13,127 nt of DNA, from contig RFJM01000033.1 of assembly GCA_003694905.1 (NCBI GenBank), forward strand, positions 1 through 13,127. Direction: 5' to 3'. Positions 7,078 to 12,699 of the stretch are shown in pieces; position 1 is the first letter of the stretch, and every line of letters begins with the position of its first letter. The notes under the pieces are model-generated. The model worked only from the letters and a program-made list of their open reading frames with translations. It searched no databases and was not told the origin of the DNA. This stretch comes from Caldilineae bacterium. GTDB taxonomy: Bacteria > Chloroflexota > Anaerolineae > J102. Both the position numbers and the translations under genes were made by a program.

Positions 7078-7947
7078 TCAACCCTTCACGGCGCCGGCGG
7101 TGAGACCGGCAAGATAGTAGTCCATGAGGAAGGAGTAGATAATGACAACCGGGATGGAGCCCAACAGGGCGCCGGCCATCAGTTGCCCCCAGAAATAGAC
7201 ATCGCCCACCTGGAGAGCATTGACGACGCCGACTGCGACCGGTAGCTTGGACGTGCTGCGGATGAAGGTAAAGGCGTAGAGGTACTCGCTCCACGACATG
7301 GTGAAGGCGAAGAAGAATACCGAGACGACTCCGGGCAGGATCAAGGGAAGGTCGATCAGGATCATGGCCTGCCAGCGGCTGGCGCCATCGATACGCGCGG
7401 CATCGGCCAGTTCGCCGGGCAGGCTCTTGAAATAACCGGATAGCAGCCAGGCGATGAAAGGAACCAGGAAGGTGAGGTAGACGACGATCAGAGCCCACAA
7501 GGTGTTGGAGAGATGGAGCCGATTGACGACCGTATTGAGGGGAATGAAGAGAAGGGCAGGGGGGATCAGGTAGGTGGCAAAGACGACCAGGGCCGCGAAA
7601 CCACCGCCTCGATAGCGCAGACGACCCAGGCTGTACGCCGCTGCCAGGCCCACAACCAGAGCAATGGCCGAGGCGCATATTGCCACGAATGCCGAGTTCC
7701 CCAGCCACTGCAGGAACCGTGTTTCGGTCAAAAGCAGATAGTAATGCTGTAGCGTCAGATGCTTGACGGCAAAGGGATTCTTGCCGACCTGGTAAAGCTC
7801 ACTGCCCTCGCGGATGGAAGTGAGTACCATCCACACAAAGGGAAAAAGGGTGAAGAAGGCAAAGAAGGCGAGTGAGACGATGAGAATGGCCCGGGAAAAG
7901 GCGCGGCGACTTCGATATTGCAGGCTCTTGCTGATGCTCAAGGACAT
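7078..7947 (-). CDS. Carbohydrate ABC transporter permease, MalG type (CUT1)
   Basis: Inner-membrane subunit of a sugar importer. In 289 residues I see six hydrophobic segments (about 20-43, 85-107, 118-139, 148-170, 200-222 and 258-276) and the EAA loop that docks the ATPase (ELADAARIDGASRWQ, 179-193, ending LPLILPG). The C-terminus DYYLAGLTAGAVKG is the classic MalG ending that also touches the ATPase. Its ATG follows the TGA of the first permease by four bases (a GGGAG ribosome site overlaps that stop) and its own stop is two bases before the dehydrogenase start. It pairs with the MalF-type permease next to it. Confidence 0.96.
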   Translation of the reverse strand: MSLSISKSLQYRSRRAFSRAILIVSLAFFAFFTLFPFVWMVLTSIREGSELYQVGKNPFAVKHLTLQHYYLLLTETRFLQWLGNSAFVAICASAIALVVGLAAAYSLGRLRYRGGGFAALVVFATYLIPPALLFIPLNTVVNRLHLSNTLWALIVVYLTFLVPFIAWLLSGYFKSLPGELADAARIDGASRWQAMILIDLPLILPGVVSVFFFAFTMSWSEYLYAFTFIRSTSKLPVAVGVVNALQVGDVYFWGQLMAGALLGSIPVVIIYSFLMDYYLAGLTAGAVKG

Positions 7948-7951
7948 GAAC

Positions 7952-8899
7952 TCACTCCCGTCGCAGATACCGCAACTGCAAGGCGATGATCAGGATCAGG
8001 AAGGGGAAGAGGAAGAGGGCGATGGCCGAACCCTTGGCCAGGTTGGAGCCCTGGATGGCGGTACGGAAAGCAAGGGTGGCGATGAGATGCGTGCTGTTGA
8101 TAGGGCCACCGTGGGTCAAGATCCAGACGATCTGGAAATCGCCCATGGTCTGGATGAAGGAAAAGAGGGAGGCCACCATCAGGATTGGCAGGATGTGGGG
8201 GAAGGTCACGAAACGAAAACGCTGGATGCTGTTGGCTCCGTCCACCGTGGCCGCATCGTACAGTTCTTGCGGAACCGTGACCAGGCCGGCCAGGATTATC
8301 ATGGCGAAGAAGGGGACGCCTCGCCAGATGTTGACCGTCTGCACAGCAGCCATTGCCAGGGTGGGATCGCCAAACCAGGGGATGCGTTCTTCGATCAGGC
8401 CCAGAGAGCGCAGGAAATAGGTGATGATGCTGAACTGAGGATCGAACATCCACAGCCAGGCCAATACGCTGAGGGACGAGGGCACCACCCAGGGCAGGAG
8501 GAACGCTGCCCGAAAGAACTTGCGGCCAACCGTGAGGGCGTGTAGGGTCAAGGCCATGAAAAGACCCAGGAGGATCTTGAAGAAAACGGCCGTGACGGTG
8601 TAGTTGAAAGTGTTGAGAATGGTTTTGCGGAAGACGGGATCGTTGGCCAGATTGATGTAGTTCTTGAGCCCCACGAAAGAGAACTCGCTCTTGGCCATGA
8701 CCTTGTCGGTAAAGCTGTAGTACATGGCCAGGAGAAAGGGATAGCCGATCAGACCCAGGACAATGACCACGGTGGGGATCAGAAGGAGGTAGCCCAGATT
8801 GGCCTCGTTCTCGATGAAGGCTGCCAGGCCGCCGGGCCTGCGGGCCGAGACGCGGTCTTTGTCGAGGGAAGTGCTCACGGGTGTTGCGCTCATGGGCAT
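7952..8899 (-). CDS. Carbohydrate ABC transporter permease, MalF/UgpA type (CUT1)
   Basis: Partner permease of the importer, 315 residues, with about six membrane segments (35-62, 96-120, 128-151, 183-207, 235-261 and 290-311) and the EAA loop ELYDAATVDGANSIQRF (212-228, ending FPHILPI). The region before 33 is hydrophilic and cytoplasmic. ATG 8899 (MPMSATP) and ATG 8893 are both possible; neither has a clear Shine-Dalgarno, and the strong hairpin at 8912-8942 sits just upstream. It is separated from the binding-protein gene by 101 bp. No ABC ATPase gene follows; CUT1 systems in many bacteria borrow a shared MsmX/MalK-like ATPase encoded elsewhere. Confidence 0.95.
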   Translation of the reverse strand: MPMSATPVSTSLDKDRVSARRPGGLAAFIENEANLGYLLLIPTVVIVLGLIGYPFLLAMYYSFTDKVMAKSEFSFVGLKNYINLANDPVFRKTILNTFNYTVTAVFFKILLGLFMALTLHALTVGRKFFRAAFLLPWVVPSSLSVLAWLWMFDPQFSIITYFLRSLGLIEERIPWFGDPTLAMAAVQTVNIWRGVPFFAMIILAGLVTVPQELYDAATVDGANSIQRFRFVTFPHILPILMVASLFSFIQTMGDFQIVWILTHGGPINSTHLIATLAFRTAIQGSNLAKGSAIALFLFPFLILIIALQLRYLRRE

Positions 8900-8911
8900 G
8901 GCGTCTTACGG

Positions 8912-8942
8912 CGGGGGGAGCGAGTCCGCCCCGCTCCCCCCG
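8912..8942 (-). other. Perfect 11-bp GC-rich stem-loop between binding-protein and permease genes
   Basis: CGGGGGGAGCG (8912-8922) pairs exactly with CGCTCCCCCCG (8932-8942) across a 9-base loop. No T-run follows on the minus strand, so it should not be a normal intrinsic terminator. In sugar ABC operons such a hairpin after the binding-protein gene often protects the upstream mRNA end or lowers read-through, so that binding protein is made in excess of permeases. That role is inferred from position. Confidence 0.75.
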
Positions 8943-9000
8943 ATGGGTGTCCGGATGGTGAGCGATGCTGGATGCAACGGTTCCGGACGAGATGACGGGA

Positions 9001-10371
9001 TCAGGCTTCGTAGACGGCTTTCAACTCGTCTTCGGCCCGCTTGACGGCAGTCTCGATGTCTTCGCCGGCAATGACGCTGGCGAACATATTGACGATGGTC
9101 TGGTTGGCGTAGGCCTCACCCGACTGGCGGGAGGCAGGGCCGGGCCAGCCGGCGAGATGCCCCGTCTTGGCCAGACCCTTCAAGGGCGCCAGCTTGGGAT
9201 CGATGTTCCAGGGCATGTTGGGCAGGTCGTCGTAGTAGTAGAGCATAGGCGTGTAGAAGGTGAGACCGACCTGCGCCAGCGGGCTGAGTTGGGGCTCTTC
9301 CATGAGCCAGGCCACCACGGCTTTGGCTGCCTCTTTGTTGGGGCTGAAGTCGAAGACGGCAAGCAGGTTCATCTCGATGAATTGCTGGTGCCCTGCCGGC
9401 CCGGCCGGGTAGCGGAAGTGGCTCATGTTCTCGGCGACTTCGGGAGCCTGGCGCTGGGCAACCCAGTAGATGCTGGTCGCATTCTGGGTGGCAGAGATCT
9501 CGCCGGCGAGGAAGGCGCGGTTGTTACCGCCCTCGTCGTAGCCGGTGATGTCGGGGGAAGAGACCTCGGCCAACTGCTTGATGTACTTCAGGGCAGCGCG
9601 GGTCTCGGCGGTGTTGATGGCAACGGTCTTGCCGTCCTCCTCGACTTCGCGACCGCCGAAAGACCAGAGGATGGAGTAGCACCAGCTGGCCGAATCGTTG
9701 GGCCCGGTCTGGCTGACGGTGTTGCCCACAGGAGGCAGCCCCCGTTCCTTGAGCTTGGTGGCCGCGTCCAGGTACTCTTCGTACGTCTCGCAGCCGTCGG
9801 GATAGCCCACTTCGGTGAAGTAGTCCACGCGATAGTTGATGGCGTGGGCCGTGTAGGCACGCGGGATGGCCCGCCAGACTCCATCCACCACCGCGCACTG
9901 ATAGGCCGCGTCGTACCAGCCGCCGTAGCGGTTGCCCAGGTCTTCGGCAATGTCGCTCAGGTCGGCCAGCTTCTCGGCGTAGACATGGGCCGTGTTTTGG
10001 AAGAGTTCTGCGATGTCACCACCGGCCCCGGCTTCCACGGCCGCAGCGGTCATCTCGCGCCATTCCCGAGCGAAGTTGGCTTCGATCTCGGCTTCATGTT
10101 CCGCTGCCCATTGCGCAAGCTGGTTTTCCTGCAGCTTGTTCATCTCGGGGATGAAGCTGCGGCGCATGATCATTTCCAGCTTGACGCCGGGGAATTTCTG
10201 AACGGGTACAGGGGTGGCGGTGACGACCTTCTCGACGATCTTTTCCACCTCAACTGTTTCTTTGACGACTTGGGGAGCGCCTGCAGGCGCGGGCGCACAG
10301 GCAGCCGCCAACAGACCGGCGCCACCCAGGGCGGAAAGGCGCAAGAACTCACGACGGGACAGAGGTCTCAT
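9001..10371 (-). CDS. Extracellular sugar-binding lipoprotein of an ABC importer (CUT1, family 1 solute-binding protein)
   Basis: Captures the substrate outside the cell and delivers it to the MalF/MalG permeases. The 456-residue protein starts with a twin-arginine-like signal SRREFLRLSALGG (5-17) and a lipobox LAAAC with Cys25 as the lipidated residue. A spacer follows (VEVEKIVEKVVTATPVPV) of the sort seen in Chloroflexota binding proteins. The mature domain has family-typical stretches such as IPRAYTAHAINYRVDYF, KLKERGLPP, FLAGEISATQNAT and NKEAAKAVVAWLMEE. The start ATG 10371 has a strong AAGGAGG (10383-10377) five bases upstream, stronger than for neighbouring genes. It lies 208 bp after the isomerase gene, in a gap with elaborate secondary structure. 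Substrate specificity cannot be told from sequence alone; the operon points to a monosaccharide, polyol or small oligosaccharide. Confidence 0.95.
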   Translation of the reverse strand: MRPLSRREFLRLSALGGAGLLAAACAPAPAGAPQVVKETVEVEKIVEKVVTATPVPVQKFPGVKLEMIMRRSFIPEMNKLQENQLAQWAAEHEAEIEANFAREWREMTAAAVEAGAGGDIAELFQNTAHVYAEKLADLSDIAEDLGNRYGGWYDAAYQCAVVDGVWRAIPRAYTAHAINYRVDYFTEVGYPDGCETYEEYLDAATKLKERGLPPVGNTVSQTGPNDSASWCYSILWSFGGREVEEDGKTVAINTAETRAALKYIKQLAEVSSPDITGYDEGGNNRAFLAGEISATQNATSIYWVAQRQAPEVAENMSHFRYPAGPAGHQQFIEMNLLAVFDFSPNKEAAKAVVAWLMEEPQLSPLAQVGLTFYTPMLYYYDDLPNMPWNIDPKLAPLKGLAKTGHLAGWPGPASRQSGEAYANQTIVNMFASVIAGEDIETAVKRAEDELKAVYEA

Positions 10372-10401
10372 GATTTCCTCCTTAACTTTGAGCGCAGAGT
10401 C

Positions 10402-10435
10402 TGGTAAACTACGGCCGTGTGGTTTACCACCACAC
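10402..10435 (-). promoter_or_regulatory. Two operator-like palindromes that also form mutually exclusive hairpins
   Basis: TGGTTTACCA (10420-10429) is a perfect palindrome and TGGTAAACTA (10402-10411) a near one, with centres 18 bp apart. Both share the TKGT-NN-AC layout of the TTGTATACAA sites at the operon promoter. As RNA, GTGTGGT (10435-10429) can pair with ACCACAC (10423-10417), or GGTAAAC (10428-10422) with GTTTACC (10409-10403). The two options share bases and exclude each other. They end 19 bp before the AAGGAGG of the binding-protein gene. Function is inferred. Confidence 0.45.
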
Positions 10436-10442
10436 CGAAAGG

Positions 10443-10491
10443 ACGTGCAGGTCAGGCGCCTTCTTGCCGGAGACGAACCTGGCCTGCACGT
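10443..10491 (-). other. Long stem-loop in the leader of the binding-protein gene
   Basis: ACGTGCAGGTCAGG (10443-10456) and CCTGGCCTGCACGT (10478-10491) pair in 13 of 14 positions around a 21-base loop. There is no T-run on either side. It is well above what chance gives in a 208-base gap, so a structured leader or mRNA processing site is likely. Confidence 0.65.
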
Positions 10492-10521
10492 ACGAACGAA
10501 TGATTGGTCTTGAGCCGGGTA

Positions 10522-10533
10522 TCACCTCCTTTT
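10522..10533 (-). other. Perfect 12-base Shine-Dalgarno without a start codon in range
   Basis: The minus strand reads AAAGGAGGTGAT, a full complement to the usual 3' end of 16S rRNA. No ATG, GTG or TTG lies 4-12 bases downstream. The only in-frame options are a GTG at 10525 inside the match itself or a GTG at 10489, 35 bases away. Both give a short frame ending VWW-stop at 10424, inside the next hairpin (33 or 21 codons). It is either a leader-peptide or standby signal, or a relic. Confidence 0.5.
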
Positions 10534-10579
10534 GGTATGGTTGAACATGGGATGCGGTCGTGGCGATGATTCAATCGGG

Positions 10580-11572
10580 CTAAGCAGCCGGTTCTGCGGA
10601 AGTCTTCCCCATCATGTGGCGTTGCAATTCGTCGAAGAGCCGGATGACTTCCCGCTGCTGAATAAGGGATCGTAGCCGCTCGGGCCCGAAGGTCTCCAGA
10701 AACTGCTCGGCGTAGCGAATGGCACGATAGCTGGCCGAGAGGGTTTCCACCGGATCGGTACGAGCCGGGAAGACATCGGAAACAAGCCAGCCGTCGTAGC
10801 CGGCCTGCTGCAGGGCAAAGATGGTTTCCAGCCAGTCCCAATAGTTGACCAGGCCGGGCATCAGGTCCCAGTCCCAGTTGCGGTAGTTATCGTTGATGTG
10901 GATGAGGTAGAGACGGCCGGCGTCGGCAGCCAGGGTGATAGATTGGGCCGGGGCTTCCAGGGCGTACAGGGCGTGCCCGGTGTCGATGGTGATGCCCACG
11001 TTGTCCAATCCCACCTGCTCGCACAGAAGGAGCACGATTCCCGCGTTGGGCACGATGACTTTGGCTCGCGGCTCGCTCTGCTTATACTCCACGGCCAGAC
11101 GAACCTCGGGTCGGTAAGCCGCCGCTTCGCCAATCCCGTCGACCAGCCATCGCCAGGCCTGGCGATAGTCGATCTCAAAAGGATAATCGTGTCCGTCTGA
11201 CAGGGGACATACGGTCACACAAGATGCCCCCAGTTCCGCGGCCCAGTCCATGCCTTGCTGGATGTAGCGGACGGCCTCGGCACGTATGCCTGGATCGATA
11301 GAGGTCAGCGCTCCGCGCTGAAACTTGGCCTCGGCTTTGATGTTGACATTCACCGAGGAGACTTGCAGATTGTAGCGAGCCAGGAGCTGGCGATAACCAT
11401 CGTAACTCATCCCCTCGAAATCGAAGGGATAGACGGGCTCCAAGCCGGCCAGACCCTCGATCTTGCTGGCCAGGGCCACCTTCTCTTCCAGAGATCGGGG
11501 CTCGTGATAGACCGAAAAGCGGTCGGTAAGCTGGCCCATGAAGCCCAAAATGGCCGAGTATTTGAAGCTCAT
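10580..11572 (-). CDS. TIM-barrel sugar isomerase/epimerase (xylose isomerase-like, AP endonuclease 2 fold)
   Basis: Probably interconverts an aldose and a ketose, or epimerises a ketose, in the cytosol using a divalent metal. The 330 residues contain the barrel strands and a likely metal-ligand set: Glu162 (LAVEYKQSEP), Asp197 (GITIDTGH, with His200), His225 (LYLIHINDN) and Asp266 (WLVSDVFPA). Lys164 is close to the first ligand. The E-D-H-D set, with similar spacing, recalls Pseudomonas stutzeri-type L-rhamnose isomerase, whereas tagatose/psicose 3-epimerases use E-D-H-E. That comparison is from memory. The start ATG 11572 has GAGG five bases upstream. It follows the GntR gene by 67 bp and precedes the transporter genes. 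An aldose-to-ketose step immediately before transketolase would make sense of the operon. Confidence 0.88.
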   Translation of the reverse strand: MSFKYSAILGFMGQLTDRFSVYHEPRSLEEKVALASKIEGLAGLEPVYPFDFEGMSYDGYRQLLARYNLQVSSVNVNIKAEAKFQRGALTSIDPGIRAEAVRYIQQGMDWAAELGASCVTVCPLSDGHDYPFEIDYRQAWRWLVDGIGEAAAYRPEVRLAVEYKQSEPRAKVIVPNAGIVLLLCEQVGLDNVGITIDTGHALYALEAPAQSITLAADAGRLYLIHINDNYRNWDWDLMPGLVNYWDWLETIFALQQAGYDGWLVSDVFPARTDPVETLSASYRAIRYAEQFLETFGPERLRSLIQQREVIRLFDELQRHMMGKTSAEPAA

Positions 11573-11612
11573 GATTGCCTCTTGCTGGGGTTATGGGTTT
11601 GAGACGGAAAGG

Positions 11613-11630
11613 CAATTCATCATCGAATTG
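11613..11630. repeat. Short inverted repeat between regulator and isomerase genes
   Basis: CAATTC (11613-11618) and GAATTG (11625-11630) flank six bases, just upstream of the isomerase ribosome site. It could be an operator or simply chance, as the arms are short. No promoter or terminator stands out in this 67-bp gap. Confidence 0.25.
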
Positions 11631-11639
11631 ACATGCCGG

Positions 11640-12350
11640 CTAGGTGTAATACTCGTCCGGAGAAGCGCTGAAGACCTCAATACACTCGCGCGCAACCCGG
11701 GCATTGATTTCCTTGTTCAACCGTGTGATCTTCTCCACGTTCCCTTCTTTCAACGCCTTCATGATCGCCATATGATCGGTATCTACCGTCTCGGGTACCT
11801 GTTTCAAAGCCTTGAAACGCTGATAGAACAGCACCAGGATCTGAGCCCGCAGACTGCGCCACATCTGTACCAGCCGTCGAGACCCAGAGCACTGACAGAT
11901 ATACTCGTGGAAGTCCATATCCAGCTTGCCCAAGCGATCCACATCGCGAGCGGCAATGGCTTCTCGCTGCCGTTCGATGAGCAATTCTAATTGCTTCCAG
12001 TCGGACGGTTGAAACAGGTTGTTCTCGATGATCAGCTCGCAGGCCAGATTTTCCAGCGCTGCCCGCAGCGTGAAGATCTCCTCGATCTCCCTGGCATCAA
12101 AGCTCTTGACGTAGGACCCCTGGTTAGGAACCGAAACGATCAATCCCTCTTGCTCAAGTTGTCGAAAGGCTTCCCGTACAGGACTGCGACTGACATGCAT
12201 TTGTTCGGCAAGCTCGCCCTCCTTTAGCCGCTGCCCCGGTTTGAGCTGGCCGGTCACAATGGCATCGCGCAAGATTTCTACGACTTCGGTTCTGAGCGTT
12301 CGGGGAATAGCCCGGCCCAACAAGGGCTGCGACGTGTTTTGGGATTTCAT
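11640..12350 (-). CDS. GntR-family transcription regulator, FadR subfamily (FCD ligand domain)
   Basis: DNA-binding sensor, most likely a repressor of its own operon relieved by a sugar acid or related metabolite. From ATG 12350 it has 236 residues: winged helix-turn-helix at about 15-83 (RTEVVEILRDAIVTGQLKPG...ELAEQMHVSRSPVREAFRQLEQEGLI) and the helical FCD domain at about 88-225. Of the usual FCD metal ligands, Asp144, His148 (KLDMDFHEYI) and His193 (TDHMAIMKAL) are visible, while the last His appears to be Glu214 (NKEINARV). The open frame reaches ATG 12440, but those codons overlap the promoter, so 12350 is preferred although it lacks a Shine-Dalgarno. It is the first gene after the promoter with TGTATACAA repeats, which are typical sites for this subfamily, and it precedes the isomerase gene by 67 bp. 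Confidence 0.95.
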   Translation of the reverse strand: MKSQNTSQPLLGRAIPRTLRTEVVEILRDAIVTGQLKPGQRLKEGELAEQMHVSRSPVREAFRQLEQEGLIVSVPNQGSYVKSFDAREIEEIFTLRAALENLACELIIENNLFQPSDWKQLELLIERQREAIAARDVDRLGKLDMDFHEYICQCSGSRRLVQMWRSLRAQILVLFYQRFKALKQVPETVDTDHMAIMKALKEGNVEKITRLNKEINARVARECIEVFSASPDEYYT

Positions 12351-12387
12351 GAGCTTGTGCCAGAGAGAAATTGTGTACCGGTATTCA

Positions 12388-12406
12388 TTGTATACAATGT
12401 ATACAA
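12388..12406. promoter_or_regulatory. Tandem GntR operator: overlapping TTGTATACAA and ATGTATACAA palindromes
   Basis: TTGTATACAA (12388-12397), a perfect palindrome extending to ATTGTATACAAT (12387-12398), is followed at a 9-bp offset by ATGTATACAA (12397-12406). They lie immediately downstream of the -10 box, covering roughly +1 to +18 of the predicted transcript. A weaker third copy, TTGTGTACCG (12371-12380), may extend the array. Their form fits FadR-subfamily regulators and the regulator gene follows, so autorepression is the likely use. Confidence 0.75.
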
Positions 12407-12411
12407 TTGTC

Positions 12412-12440
12412 ATTATAGAAGAGTCGGCGGCACGTGTCAA
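12412..12440 (-). promoter_or_regulatory. Consensus sigma-70-type promoter of the catabolic operon
   Basis: On the minus strand TTGACA (12440-12435), exactly 17 bases, then TATAAT (12417-12412): both boxes perfect with ideal spacing. The transcript should start near 12404-12408, about 55 bases before the regulator ATG. Such a strong promoter would need tight repression, which the overlapping operator can supply. Confidence 0.9.
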
Positions 12441-12699
12441 GGCAAATTTCGCGCGCGGGTTCGTACCCGTCAGTCAGTGTACACCCACGTTTCGCCGGTA
12501 ACGGGCGGGGCACGTACGAGCACAGATTCGGCCTGTTCTCGCGCAGGCCCCACCCTGCCACAGGTTGCACACTCCCACCCACGTGAGATTGATATGGACA
12601 GGCCGCGTCTGGTATCATTCCCGCGAGTCCGCTCGCTTCCGAGAGCAAAGAAGGGTTGTGACCTCCGCCGCACCGTATAGCCGCATCGACCTTTTCACC
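12441..12699. other. Divergent intergenic region between regulator operon and phospholipase-D-like gene
   Basis: No gene is recognisable in these 259 bases; short open frames on both strands lack family features. It contains a small hairpin CGGGT-TCGT-ACCCG (12456-12469), the 8-bp palindrome GTGTACAC (12477-12484), and the plus-strand promoter at 12589-12618. Confidence 0.5.
12589..12618 (+). promoter_or_regulatory. Likely promoter of the phospholipase-D-like lipoprotein gene
   Basis: TTGATA (12589-12594) and TATCAT (12613-12618) each match the sigma-70 consensus at five of six bases, with an 18-base spacer. The transcript would start near 12625, giving a leader of about 75 bases to ATG 12700. 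Confidence 0.6.

Noticed and set aside
7076..7708. Dehydrogenase open frame extended upstream to 7708
   Set aside because: The extra 211 residues lie in another frame of the MalG gene and have low-complexity Arg/Ser/Pro composition; the MDR fold starts at MKAVQLEAVG.
8965..10407. Plus-strand open frame of 480 codons opposite the binding-protein gene
   Set aside because: It is an antisense shadow of the binding-protein gene; the minus-strand protein has a signal, lipobox and full family pattern.
10452..10841. Minus-strand frame overlapping the isomerase end and the leader
   Set aside because: It is mostly a shifted frame of the isomerase gene; only its tail covers the SD-like element and nothing suggests it is translated.
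11613..11630. CAATTC-N6-GAATTG as a firm operator
   Set aside because: Six-base arms are short and the sequence does not match the operator motif at the promoter; kept only as a low-confidence repeat.
12351..12440. Longer GntR start at ATG 12440
   Set aside because: It would place codons across the consensus promoter and operator; the helix-turn-helix protein is complete from 12350.
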